A DNA stretch of 64,000 bases, taken from the NCBI RefSeq assembly GCF_018691265.1, contig NW_024881296.1, forward strand, positions 10,819,427 through 10,883,426, written 5' to 3'. Within the stretch, counting starts at the first letter, position 1; each line of letters begins with the position of its first letter. Made by a program: the position numbers and the translations under genes. This stretch comes from Tyto alba. Lineage: Eukaryota > Chordata > Aves > Strigiformes > Tytonidae. Below the pieces are notes generated by a model. It had not been told where the DNA came from. It searched no databases and saw only the letters and a program-made list of their open reading frames with translations. Of this stretch, positions 1-13,060 are shown one piece after another.

Positions 1-3000
1 AAAAATCCCAGATCAATCACATTGAATCCAATTATGACAAAAGCAAAGTGCTACACTTTTCAAAGGAAAAAACATCCTCAAAACATATAAACAAGAAATG
101 CAGAAGAAAAAGGTTTGAAAACATAAATTATTCCAATCAACCATTTATGTCACTTCAGATTTCCTAGCAACATAGTGAAACAAATAACCTAAACAAAATT
201 CTGCATCGTTTCTGAAGAAACTGTCTCAAACAAAAAAATAGTCACTCTCGCCACTGTAGTCATCAGATGCCATCTGCCTGTGGCAAAAAAAAAAAAAAAA
301 AGATCTAGAAGAAAACGAAGTCTGATACTATCTCTGGTTGGTAACTTAATTATTTCATTATTTGAATTAATCCAAATTTTCAAACTGCAAGATGCTCTTG
401 AAAAATTATTTTCATTAAGTCATATAGCTCTAGCCCCATCATTTCATTATTCTTCTCATTTGCCCACTGAAGTTGCCTCTTACCAAGTTTATTATCAGTA
501 AATACTGATATTTAGTCTTGGAACATTATAACTTGGAATCCTCAACTGAAAGAGTAATTTTGCAATTTCTGGGAAGCAATTGGTACAGTTTCCAAATTTA
601 TTAATGTTCTAAATGACACTGAAAATGCTAAAGTACTAAATATAACTACCAGTTAGAACAGACTGAAACTGTACAGAAGTATTCAAGGTAATCTCTCAGA
701 GAATATAAAAGTTTGCTATATCAGGCTTTTGAATAATTTCTTAAGATATATAATCTTCTCATTCATCTATAAAAAGTCTTCCCATAAAATTGCATAAAGA
801 ACTTTCTTCATCTGTACCCTGTTCTGGATCACTACAAACCTTTCACAGTTGCATAACATCCCCCCAAAAAATTGTGGTGTCGGAGGGAAATGAACTTCAG
901 TTCAACTGACAGCTCTGTTAAACTTCAGCAGTTAACGAAGGAATTAATAAAAGGCATTTCTTCCATAAGGGAACACACTGTGGGTTAAAGAGCAAGGGGA
1001 TAAAAGAGAAGGAGGAGATCTGTGTCAAATGTTTCCTACCAAGAACATGAATACAGATAAACTAATATATTACCTCTTCTTTCAATTAATTAAAAACTGT
1101 AATTAAACATATGGATAAAATATATTCCATAATCCAAGCCTTTCTAATTTTAGTGGTTAGTAAAGAACACATAAAACAGAGATTTATTTTTTTTCTCTAA
1201 ACCAAAGCTTTTTGGCATTAATCCAGTAAAGTGTATAAACATAATCCTCAATGTCTTTTAAAATTAATTTTAACACATCATCATCATTCTTAATCCTACA
1301 AATAGCCCCATTGTCTGCAACTAGGTTAAACTCCTCTTAAAATACACTTATATCAAGCCTCAAAGATCATGCCTATTCAGCTTTTTGAACTCCGTGATTT
1401 CTGTGAACATTCAAAATAATAAAGCAAAATGCTTCATAATCATAGGGCAGATGTACAACATATGTGTATTCAAATATGACAAACAGAACTCACAAATAGT
1501 ATTCAAGAGGCCTGATGATCAAAAAGTCACTGAAACTGCCAATGCATGTTTCCAAGGACCATGGTGGTTTTTGCCAAGTTTCATTGCAGTTGAAAATGTG
1601 TATAATTCAAAGTTCACAGATGAGAAAAAAAAAAAAAAGTTTATTTTGTTTTAATGTACACACTTTGACTTTACTATTGTCTGAGAAGAACTTAGGATCT
1701 TAGATAAATACACCTCATATTTCCACAATTAATGTAAGAAAGAATGCCACAAAAAAAAAAAAAACATTAATATGTGGACAATTCAAATGTTACATATGCA
1801 ATATATTCATTTACTGTTAATGCACACAAATTTGTCATCCACGTCAACCTGAAAGTCAGTGACATTATTTCATAAAATATATCTCACAATCTTTTCATTG
1901 TGGTGCTGCAAGAACAGACAGAAAATTGGTTGAAGAAAATAACGTGAACATTAAAATATGATAAAGGATGGCAAAATCCTAGCAAACAGCCCACCTTAAA
2001 TAGCCAAGAAAATAAAAAAAAAAAAACTACATCCACAAATCTGTAGCAGTCTCAGTTGCATCCTCTATTACAGAAAATGATGTAGTGTAAAACCCAAAAG
2101 AAGTTAAGAAACAAAGCCACGTGCACAATTTGTAGACACGTAAGCAGAGCACTGAGCATAGAGCATAAAGACAAAGATGGTGATCAAAAGCATTGTTGAA
2201 TCACCATCAGATTTCAGATGCTGAAGCACGCAGACATTTGAGACATGTCAGGATCTCATATAATGTTTTAAAATCCTACTTTGAGGAGACAGAAATTTAA
2301 GGAAGCTTCTCAGATTCAGTCCACTTCTAATTTGCTTCTGTCTAATGTGAGCTACTTCCTGTCATGCACCTGTTCTTTCAAGAAATCATAGGCACAGATT
2401 AAGATATGAGTTATCACTGCTAAATAAGGCAATCTTACTAAGTATGCTGGTACAATTTGTGTTAATGATGCTAGTTTTCAAAGCAACAAGGCACAATAGC
2501 CAGTTAAATAACAGTTCCACAAGTAAAACTTTGCACACATTAACTATACAAGCACTCACTTATTAAAAGCTGAAAACCCATCACTTTATTAAGCACCAAA
2601 TTTTGCCCTTCTTGTCAACATCTCACCTATGATTTAAATATTATGAAAATATTTTATTAAAAAAAAACCCAAACAAACAGATTCAACTGAGGCAGGTCTA
2701 TTCATATTATTTTAACTTGTTACTCGGGATAACTGTTCATAACTAACTCTAAACAAAGATCAAATTACTACATTTTTAGAAACACAGTAAAACCCACCTA
2801 TTTGCTAAAAAACATCAATTTCAGGTTTTACAGATATAATATTAAAAGCTCAATAGGTACTCAGTTTTATTTGACACTGACAAGCTAAATTTAAGACCTG
2901 CTCTCCAATTACTATAAATACTGAATGTGCTAGCTTCTGTGTATAGAAAGGATTGATTATACTCTAACAAAACATGCCAACAGACTGTGAAAATGCAAAC

Positions 3001-4176
3001 AGGAAGCATGGCTATACTTTTACTAGCATGTTTTATGCCGATCGCTGCATAAACTTGCAACCATACTGTAAATGAAGATTTGTTTCACTTCATTCGCTAG
3101 AAGTATTCTGAAAAGAACAGGTCCAAACTCAGAGACAGCATAAGTGATTAAATGTCCATGCCCCACTTGAGCAAACTATCACATCTCCATTTATGGCTTG
3201 CAAATCCTTAGTACAACTGGTTTCTTTGGTTTTGGTTTTGCTTTTTTTTTTTTTTTTCAAAAAGGACAAAGAACACCAAATTAATTCTTTTCCAAACTCG
3301 AGTTTATTGTATCAGGAATTAAACTGGATCTCAGTATCACCATTAAAACCAAACCAAAGTATTCTGGGCTCATGTTTCCTTGTTCACTAATGTGCTACCA
3401 CAAAACGTAACAGGATTACAGTATACAAGAAAACTCAAATGTTTGTCCAACGTACAGTTGCTGGTGTAAGCAACCCCCAGAGGATTCCCAAAGGAAAAAA
3501 AACAGCATGTTCTTCTGTCATGCACACCACAACACTGCAGATCCCGACCGAGGTTTACAGGCACTGTCACAATCTTAGCAACCATTAGCTTTAATTCTAA
3601 ACAGTGCACACAAGAGACAAGCAAAACTATAAAACCTGTGAAAGAGGACGGAGGGAAAGGGTGTCAGGACAATCTGGATAAAGCAAAAGGAATGCACAAT
3701 TGTAAGTAAATATTAAATAAGGGTCAATTAAATAAGGTTCTTTCAAATGGCACCAGTAGTTGCAATGGATTCAGTGGGATCAAACTATTTATACCACCAG
3801 TAACATCTGACCTTCAGTTACATGGACTAAGAGTAAAGTCAGCTTCAAATCACAGTCGCAAAACTAGATGGGAACACATGATTATCTGTGGAATCTAACT
3901 ATCTCAGCTCCTCCAGAAGTTCCTCTAAATCCCATGTAAAATAATGGGCACTTCTTAAAACTGATATAGTCCTATGTCAGTTTGTGATAAAACAACTTAG
4001 TAAATTAAAGAAAGAGGAAAAAATAATACACAAAATGGACTATGATCTTCAAGACCAAGTACATTGAAGCCACAACTGGTTATCCATCATTACATAACAA
4101 TCTCAAAAAATGTGAATTAGCTTCCAAAAGAAATGTTTTGATTTTAAATCAGATGCTTACTCTAAAGGGGGAGACG

Positions 4177-4209
<33 letters not shown>

Positions 4210-5949
4210 AATAAAGAAAGAGGGAAAGAGAGAAGGAAGCTGCAGAATTCATTGTAATAGAAAATATCCAGAAGCAGCTGTAAACAGTAAATGAAAAAAC
4301 ACTGAGAGTACCTCATATTAAATGCACAGAAGTGTCTAAAATTCTGGCTGCATTCTACTTCCTTGAATTCTATTCCATACTTTTCGAATGTCACAGTCCA
4401 TCTAGCCTGCCAATTATTCCTCAGGACAAAAACCTTGCCACACAACCGTGACAAACAGGACTTAAAGAGCTTCAGCAGGAAAAAAGCTTGAATTAGTAGA
4501 TCATCTTATTATTTTTTTCCCCTCACATTAAAGTTGGCAAAAACAAGAGAAAGCATCTGCTTATACTTATGAAAAATAACCTCTCTTGCCAGTGATTGAA
4601 ATACAAGTTTAAATTGCAAATAATATAAAAATGGAGAAACTACCTTATTTGCAAATTACAACCTGCAGAGTAGGTGAGATTTGCAAAAGCAGTTATTGCA
4701 GCTAACACAGATTTAATTCAATGTAGTATTGTTTAATATATCTCTTTTTTTGCATTTCAAGATGCTGCATGTTTTCTTACACAAAGAACTAGCAAACACC
4801 TTCTCAATCTTACTCTCTATTACATATTTCACCATTGCATTCTCTTATGTACAGTATCTCATCCAGACATTGCAAAAATACGTACAGCCTAAAGAGTGAT
4901 GAAAGTTTTTAGAAAGGCTTTTTTTTCCCCTTATGAAACATGATGCAGGCATAAATAATTATTTTTAGGGGAGAAGGCATTCAGTGGACATTTACCAAAA
5001 CCACCCACTGATTTTTTGCTGCCTTGTTATCCAAGAATCCAAACCCTAGCCCAGACAAAATTACATATTCCATCACCAAACATCATGTTTCACACACTGT
5101 ATGTGGAAAATGTATGGGAAAAGGTTGATAAAATACAGTTCCAGTCCTGCTCCAGTGCAACAGTGTTCACCAAATTCTGGCAGCAGGCTCTTCATTTGCT
5201 CTGGGATGCCTGATTCCAAGTCCACTGCAGTTCACAGGAACCTGCCCAACTGATGTCGTTAAGCTCTGATTCAGCTGCATCTTGAAAAACTGCTTGGAAA
5301 ATATTTTAACATCTAAATGGATTCATATTGGAATTTCTATCAAATTAGGCATACTTTGAAAGTAGTACTTTAAATTCCTATCTGTAAAAGAGTAAACACT
5401 GGGTGAAATGTTGTGGTTTCATTTTATGGAACACATAAGCAACACTTTCCTGGTAAAAAAAGTTGTTCTGTTGCTATCATTAGTCTTCATGAATCTTCTT
5501 CACTTCTTCCTCATTGTTTCTGAGAAGGACAGAAACATGCACAGTATTCAGAATGCTGACAAACCATGGATTTCTGCAACACTGCACTGATGTTCTGCTT
5601 TGCTTTCCATTCTCTTCCTAAAGACTCTTAGCATTTTATTTCCTTTTTTGACTGCTATTTAATATTAAATTGATGTTTTCATGACCATATCCATAATGAT
5701 AGACTAGTATTGGTTCTTGTTACACAGTAACTCATTATTGTGTGGCAAGGACCAACAGAAGCCATAATTTAATGTATGAAGCAAAGGAAGAAAAAAATCT
5801 TAATATTTACGTACTAGAATTTCACCTGCCATTTTGTTGCCCATTCAGATGGTGGCTTAAGGTACCTCTGCCATTCTTCACGGTCAGTCATAGCTTTGGT
5901 CCCTCGTAATAACCTGCAGTTACCGGTAAATCTCCTGTGTCATTACACT
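1..5949 (-). other. RGS7: RGS7 long intron, leftmost segment
   Basis: AT-rich with stops in all frames and no exon recognised. It contains poly-A runs at 285-301, 1625-1638, 1751-1764 and 4177-4207, and a T16 run at 3242-3257. Confidence 0.65.
4177..4207 (+). repeat. A31 homopolymer
   Basis: A 31-A run followed by an A/G-rich tail to about 4240. There is no SINE or LINE body on its left, so it is not an obvious retroposon tail. Confidence 0.9.
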
Positions 5950-6565
5950 ATCCCCTTTTCCCTGTGATTTAAAAATACACTGAACAGGTCAGAACCCAGA
6001 CCAAACCCCTGTAAGGCTTCTCTCCCTCCCTCCATCACAAAACCAAATAATTTATTACTATCCTTAGTTTTTGTCTTTCCACTAATTATTTATTAAAAGA
6101 AAGATGTTTGGCTGCCTTGCTTTCCTAAAAGCCTCTGGTGAGAGATTTTGTCAATAAACATTGGGATGTCCAAGTCCAGCACATCATTCAGGTCACTCTC
6201 ATCAACAAGGTGTGCCAAGTCCTTCTGAGAACTCCAAAAGAACACTTATGCAAGTCTTCCTTTCACAAAAGCCATGCTGACTATTCCCAATTGTATCTAC
6301 CATATCTATATCATATTTATCCACTTGTTCACAATGTCTAATCTAAAGTAATTTCTACTACTTTATACAGCACAGAGACTTACAGGCATGTAGTTCTTTA
6401 GATTTCACATCAAGTCCTTTCTAAAAACTGGCATCATAATTGCCATCCTCTAATCCTAGGTGCCAGGACAATTTCAAATGAAAAGTTACACATCACCAAT
6501 AGTAATACAGCTATTTCCCCCTTGAGTTCCTGTAGCACTCCTGGGTGAACACCATCTGTTCCAAG
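5950..6565 (-). mobile_element. Ancient CR1/L3-like LINE, reverse-transcriptase remnant
   Basis: Read on the minus strand this is a decayed RT region in correct domain order. GTDGVHPGVLQELKGEI lies at 6562-6512 (family GPDGIHPRVLKEL). A degraded NDWR...NYRPVSL region lies near 6465-6380. SQHGFCERKTCI lies at 6282-6247 (family SQHGFxKGRSCL). An equivalent of YLDFQKAFDKVPH lies near 6180-6130, and a decayed QGSxLGPVLFNxFIND near 6030-5955. Stops and frameshifts are frequent, so it is long dead. Divergence from the CR1 consensus is greater than for the other copies here, suggesting an early amniote insertion. CR1 and L3 cannot be told apart by eye. Confidence 0.8.
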
Positions 6566-9500
6566 TAGTTCGTTATCAAGGCAGAAGGTGCTCTCCAGAC
6601 ATACAGAAAGACTCCTCCTGTTCCATATTTTGATGAAGTATAGCAGTCAGATACAATTAAACATTTCAAATTAGCAATTCAATAAACTGCATGAATCAAA
6701 CTCAGCTGCTGTATGCTATTGTTATTGTCTGGCTTTTGACATCACCAGCATAAATTACCTGACTGCCTTGTGATGCCAGAAACCCCACTGAAACATTGGG
6801 TAAAAGCAGAATTTATTGAGAACTCAATGTTTTATTTAATCAAGTAAAAAAATAACAGTAATGAGGTCCACTGAGCTACAGAAGTGCACAAACTCACACT
6901 TGCGTTATTTCATTAGAAATACGCAGAATCTAAATATGCTGCTTATAGTAAACACCTAGGAATTGAGGTTCTTAGATTTTCTTCTACAAAACAGAACCCT
7001 CCTGAGCCCGACAGGTGAGAACAGGAAAACAAACAACAAACATTAGCTAACAGTAACCCATATTTGCATATTTAAGATTCTTAGATGATCTCATTATTTT
7101 GGCCTTTTATGTAACAGCAGCAAAACAGAAAATGCAGACATTGCTTTGAAGTATTTCTTTGCTAGCTTTTCTCCACTCACAAATACACTCAGATGAGCAT
7201 ACACATTTTGACTGTGAGTGTGCATGGGTAGAAAATTTTCTAGGACAAGATACTAGCTCCAAGCCACTCTGCTCCACAATAATTTGAACTTAACTGAAAC
7301 ACTAAATCCAAATGTCTCCTTTACCTGAACTACCATGTTTCATCTATACATCTTTATGAAAACCAGTTTTTTACTTTCCTGCTAGTGGAACTGCCATAAT
7401 ATACAATGCTTCAAGGACACAATGCTTCAAGGTCTGTGTTCATTATGCTAAAACGTTTATTATCAGTCTTAAGTTAATGCTGAATACTTTCAGAAAACTT
7501 GTTGACACGTGATGAAAATTGTAGCTGCTTTGTAAGAGGTAATAATCATATTAGATATGTACTAACAAGTATTGTCAGAGTGATATAAGTGAATCAAAAA
7601 TAGAAACTCTTAACATTTTTTGCTAGAATTGCCCATTTATTTCTTCTAAAACATTTTTATTCGGATTTCTGAGTTTCTTCAAGTGCATGAATTTGCTTCC
7701 TAGCATTTGATATTTTAATAACACATAAATTTATCAGATACTATTGTTTTATTAGGGGGAGTTTTTCAAAGGTCAAAAAGTAGTTAGGCATGAAATTGAT
7801 ATTCACGAATACATTATTCTGGGTTTGTTTCTGGAAATCCTCATCTCAGTTCCAAATTTGTATTATATTTTTGTGAAAAAGCTCTTGTACAATTCCAGGA
7901 ATAGTTTTTTATATTTTACTTATGAAATTCAAAAGGTATCTGGCATCCAGAAAAACACATTCATTTAAAAGAGTACTGTCTAAAACCTGTTGTCTTCAGC
8001 AGAAGAATGAGAACATAGAAGTGAGTCTCCTCCTGCCAGAAGACTTCCTCCACCACATTTTGGGCTCTGCAAAATTCCCCATCAAACACAGAGGGTTGCA
8101 GGTGAAATAAAGAAGCCTGTAGATGTAGGGCATATGTGCCAAGCAGACTGTTCATGTCGTGGGATATTCAAAACTAAAATTGTGGGTTGTGGAAAAGTGT
8201 GCCAGGTGTGTCTGACAGAGGACACCAGCACCCTAGGTTTGCCAGATACTGGAAAGAAAGTTAAGCCAGAATTTCTGTCACAGATCTGGCAGTCTAGAAG
8301 TCCTAGGAGACTCATCTTGCAGTCAGGCATACTAGGGAAGTCTAGTACGGATTTTGGCACCCTATTGCAGAACTGTGACTCAAAACCTCAGGAACCCTTG
8401 GCTGCTGTCTTGATAATGTCACTGAGCAACTGTAGCACACAGGGTGAATGCTAAAATTTAGAAACATTACATTTCAGTGTTTCTAGGAAAGAGAAAAGAA
8501 GAAACTCTGGCTAGAATGTAATTAAAAATAGTATCAGCTATTTAAGAACAAAACCCACTAAAAATAATAAAAAACACTGAATTTCTTATGGTTGAAAAAC
8601 CCTACAATTTTGACATCTGTATTCAACACTTATATTAAGGATTAAAAGCCCTCCATTTTCATACAGGCATCAAAATAATTCATTCCACTATCAGAAACTG
8701 ATGACCAGGTTAGATGCAGATTGAGCCCAGAAAGTCTGTAACCTAAACTCTTCAAACTATTCTTGCTGAGTAGCAGAAACTGTGCTGCAAATGATACCAC
8801 TCAAGTCTACATTTTAGGTACCATTCTAAGCAATTTGGACTATGAATGGTGAAAGGAGGAAGCGGTAACAAATAAGTCAGTAACAATATTTACAAAACAA
8901 AATTTTAGAGAACACCTACTAGGCTTCATGTTTTAAAGACAGATTTCAAACATTTGCAAGATTATCCTTTTAGATGTCTGCTCTACACATTCACTGGTGG
9001 TTTGACAGTCCTTTCTATCAGCCTCCCTTCATTTCATTTCAAGGTGGAAACTTGGAAGCACAATCAGGTTTACTTTCTACTTGCAGTAAGATTTTATTTC
9101 TGAAAAAATCTTGTCCTGTGTTTTCTAACATTTAATTAGATCAGATAACCATTATCATATCAGAAGAAAGAAGCAAAAGGAGCCAGTCATTCCATTTTAA
9201 CCCAAAAGGCAGCCATAATATGCAAAATAGTCACAATGAATTGAGCACTCGTGCATTAAGATAAGCGTGTGTTCAGGGAAAAGAACACATATTAAATATA
9301 CTTTTTAAACATCATCTATAAGCTGTTTCCAAAATCTCCTAGAATAAGTCATGCTGACTTTGTAGTGAAGACAGAGATCTGAAATGCTTTTGGTAGCCTT
9401 GTTTGAGCCCTTCTTCATCTTCAAATTCCATTTCTTTCTGGAAAAATGCATTATCCTGCCAGAAGAAATAGTAAGTAAACACTGTTTTCTTACTGCCTAG

Positions 9501-10199
9501 TCTAGCTGACAGTGGGACAACCTTTTATATACTAATTACCTCAGCATGATTTAAAACAGCACAAACCAGTTCTAAGTAGTGGAAGCATTTTTAGACACCA
9601 GAGAGAGTTCCCATGAAGGTAGATTAATACCTGGAAGAAGTTAACGTTAGAAGTGAAGACAAATTATATCTGTCACCAAAACCCCCTCACAACAGAAGGC
9701 GTTTTGCCTTTCTCGTTTTCTTTAAATATGATATATCTGAAAGATGGATGAATCACAGAAAGCAAACAATCCCAAAAAGGACAGTTAAAAACCACCACAA
9801 ATCACGGCCTCCCAGAGCACATTTTTCATCTAATCCATTACTAGCCACCAACAGCGCTCTGAAAGTTTCGCCCTGCACAGAGACAGAGCTCAGAGAGCCA
9901 TCCTGGATGACAAAGCTGTATGGGGGAGCAAGAGGAGGACACAGCTGTTACCCAGTGGAAGCAGAGAGAAGATAAAGCTTTACAATTGAGAAGAGTAGTC
10001 CACTGTTCAATGAAAGAGTGTTTTATAAGTACAAAACCGTCTAAGCCTACATAAGTTTTCTATGCATCAGTTCCTAATATTCAAAGCTGATGGAAAATTT
10101 AGAATTTGAGTAAACTGTTACTCAAGCAACTATAGATAAGACACACACACACAGAGCTTCCATTAAATCAAGTACAAGATAAACTGACAGTAGATTTTA
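6566..10199 (-). other. RGS7: RGS7 long intron segment
   Basis: No exon recognised. It holds a 16-bp tandem duplication at 7403-7434, a stretch open on both strands at 8134-8454 (see findings) and an (AC)6 run at 10141-10153. The remainder is unremarkable AT-rich DNA. Confidence 0.6.
7403..7434 (+). repeat. 16-bp tandem duplication
   Basis: ACAATGCTTCAAGGAC at 7403-7418 is followed directly by ACAATGCTTCAAGGTC at 7419-7434, one mismatch in 16. Confidence 0.9.
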
Positions 10200-10412
10200 G
10201 AACAATAGAATTATAGAACAGCCCAGGTTAGAAGGAACTTTGAAAGCACATCTGGTCCAACCTTTTGTGGGAAAGGGAGCCTAGATGAGATTATCTAGCA
10301 CCCTGTCCAGTCACATCTTGAAAACCTCCAGTGATGGGCACTCCACAATGCCTCTTGGGAGGTTGTTCCAGTGAATTATGGTTCTCACTGTAAAAAATTA
10401 ATTTCTTATATC
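10200..10412 (-). mobile_element. CR1 LINE 3' end, 5'-truncated
   Basis: The plus strand shows the antisense of the CR1 3' terminus. It begins with a decayed (CATAGAAT)n-like tail (AATAGAATTATAGAAC), then AGGTTAGAAGGAACTTTGAAAG, TCTGGTCCAACC, CTCCAGTGATGGGCACTCCACAA and GGTTGTTCCAGTG, all recognisable CR1 3'-end phrases. Homology fades past 10412. The copy lies in the same sense as RGS7. Its 5' truncation is the usual outcome of target-primed reverse transcription. Confidence 0.88.
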
Positions 10413-11531
10413 AGGGTGAAAATTATCTTTGCCAGTACAATTCACAGTTGCAACTGCCCACCCTTACAGTGGGTTAATGAAAAGAAAATACCAAAAAATA
10501 CAAAGACAACAGAAAATCAAATGCTCACAGGATCTTCCTGTTCAGTAACAGCACTCATCACAAAAAGTTACAAAAATACATTGAATAAAGAACCTTTTGC
10601 AGTTGTTCATTTACTAAATCCATTTAGAGTTATTAATAGTTTTGTATTCTTTTTCAAAGTGATAACAGATACAGTTTCCTTAACAGATATGCTTAAAATT
10701 TCAATTTTCCCTGAAAGGAAAACCTCCTTTTTTGCCGAAAGCTTCTTATTAAGAAAGTTTTAAAAGGCATAGCTTCACATTTGAAGGTTATTCATACTTT
10801 AGTAATTCCACGTACTGTCCTCAGGTAGACTAGGGACTTGAAAAAGATTTCTGTTCTTTAGAAGGATAGAATACCATTACTAACATAAAAACAATAATGT
10901 TCCATAAAATCTGAAAATAAATAACATTCAGCTACAACATACATCTTACTATTATTTGTTAGCTGGAATTTTGTAGGAGCAAAACTGGAACAGTACATTG
11001 GTGTGCCAAGAATCTGCCCTTCAACACCTCCAATGAATCAATAGCTGTAGAGAGACTGCTCCATGTGATATGTACCATGCTCAAGACTTGACTTAGATAT
11101 CTGAAGTGCTACTTGGTGGCATTTCCAAACAGGATGACTAGCTTCCCTGTGAACTCATCTACATTAGCACATCAGTTCAGATGACAAATCCACTTCCAAA
11201 GCAAGTTTTCTACTTAACTGTGCTTTGGTTCACATTATGGCACGGTCTCAGAGGATATCACCTGGATTCTTTTCATATTAATTTAAACCAGAAAATATGC
11301 TCCTAACCATTAATGGCACCATGGGACCAGACAAGAGATAGGCTGAAATGACACCCCTAAAACATGTCTGATGTGGACCACAACAACTGTTTCATTTCAC
11401 AGATCTGCTCCTGTTGATCCTTACTACTGTGTGTGGAGACCTTGAGTCATGCAAAGCTTTTATCATCCCTGGCTAAGTATTTTGTCTTATGGAATCAAGT
11501 TTCAGCTTTACTCCACATGCATTACTCCAGG

Positions 11532-11550
11532 GACCCCCTCAGGGGGGGTC
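11532..11550. repeat. GC-rich hairpin
   Basis: GACCCCC at 11532-11538 pairs with GGGGGTC at 11544-11550 across a five-base gap. An AATAAA hexamer follows about 30 bp later in CCCTAGAAAATAAACTTTT. No flanking LTR or gene was recognised, so the pairing of hairpin and hexamer is probably chance. Confidence 0.6.
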
Positions 11551-12490
11551 TCCTGTGGGACCAGTACCGCCTACCCTAGAAAATAAACTTTTCCAGACAG
11601 TCCAAGTCCTCCTCCAGATAGTATCCATGTAGTAACCAACCTGAAAGCAACTAGCAGGCCAAAATTAACGCACAAGAGAACTGCAAGGATTTACTCACAC
11701 CCAAACAGTGATTTGACAGTCAATGCTTAATGACACAGAAGGAAAATAAATACTGTTATAAGTAAGTAACTACTGTTAGGAGAATAGATGACTGTCAAGA
11801 CAGCACTGCAATATAGCCTAGCTGCTTCAGGTGAACAGTAGAAGATATGTTCAGCTTTTACTGGCAGTTTAAGAATCTTCAGGCTTCCTATTGTTACAAT
11901 AGTAAGAATAATAGTGTTCAGTCTAAACCTATTAGTTATAAAAAAGTGGTATCATTGTTAGCTGTAATGTTAAATAAGTCTGCCTTACATAAAAAGTCTC
12001 AACTCTCCTCACATGATAATGCTGCTGTAGGCAAGTTCAAAGGACAATGAAGGATGAATATGACCCAGCAAACTTCATTACAAACAACTTATCAGAAGGC
12101 AGAATTTGACTTCATCTAGTCATTCAAAAATAAATTATTTTGTCATATGCCAGAAGAGTAATATTGTGGTTTAAAGCACTGAAGATGGCTGTTAGGTCAT
12201 GTAGAATGCATGAGTTAATAATGTATTTTTTTCTTCTCTTCTATCACCTTTAGATTTTCTTCCACAATATATGTGGTGTTAGTGAGAAAGAATGGGCTAC
12301 AAGTGTTCAGAATCTCAGAAAGAATATTTACTGTTTCTGATCCTTCATAGCATCAAGCATATTTTGAATTAAAAAAAAAAAAGGATCATTTTATTTTTCC
12401 AGTCACCAGGAAGTTCCCCAAATCCCACGGTGCCACTCTGCAAATGACACCGTGTCATCTGATACAACAGTGACAAGTTAGCAATGGACT

Positions 12491-12540
12491 AAGTACAGCG
12501 TGAGTAGGCAGGAGTAAGTATAGCATGAGTAGGCAGGCTG
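12491..12540 (+). repeat. 25-bp imperfect tandem duplication
   Basis: AAGTACAGCGTGAGTAGGCAGG at 12491-12512 recurs at 12516-12537 with two transitions (C to T, G to A). Period is 25 bp. Confidence 0.85.
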
Positions 12541-12839
12541 CCCATTATCTGCAGTTTTCAGAGTATAACCGAGTTTCTCTCAGTAGCATTTTAGATTTCA
12601 CTCTTCCATAATCAAACAACAGACTCGTGTACCTTGAAACCCTTAAAAAAACCCAACTTGTCAAGCAGTTCTCATACCCTGCTTTACAACTTCACAAAAC
12701 AAACTGCCCAGAAGCAGCTTTGCTTCCCTGATGAATTTCACCTATAAAACAAACTCCATTTGAGGTTTAGTTTCCCCTTTATTCCACATTATGGAAAATC
12801 CCCAAGGATATTAAACATTTCTTAGAAATAAGGGCAAAA

Positions 12840-13060
12840 GAATTCTATTCTCCATGTATGAAATTCCACCAGCTTTTATAAAAGCTCGATGCCGAGCTGT
12901 GCAGCTTATGCTAACAATCATAAGTTAATGAGAGCTGACAGAAATGTCATTGACAGGGAGCCACCAGAAGCAGAAGTGTTCCTTTGGCATCCTCCAATTA
13001 GCCAAACATTTAAGCGTTTGGGTTTTTTTTTCCATTTCATAAGAAAATGAACTGAACAGC
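12840..13060. promoter_or_regulatory. Candidate cis-regulatory element with palindrome cluster
   Basis: Contains the perfect 16-bp palindrome AGCTTTTATAAAAGCT (12871-12886), overlapped by AGCTCG-ATGC-CGAGCT (12883-12898). These are followed by homeodomain/MEIS-type motifs: AAGTTAATGAG near 12922, AGCTGACAG near 12933, TCATTGACAGG near 12948 and CCAATTAGCC near 12995. Simple sequence is nearly absent. This resembles conserved non-coding elements seen in introns of neuronal genes, but the inference rests on motif content alone. Confidence 0.3.

Noticed and set aside
4177..4260. Poly-A run as a retroposed gene or SINE tail
   Set aside because: No coding or tRNA-derived sequence precedes it and no target-site duplication is visible.
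10371..10763. 130-codon open frame on plus
   Set aside because: It starts inside the CR1 3' end and runs into AT-rich DNA; it shows no family resemblance, splice context or codon bias.
11520..11600. LTR end (hairpin plus AATAAA)
   Set aside because: No TG...CA termini, no partner LTR and no retroviral coding remnant nearby.
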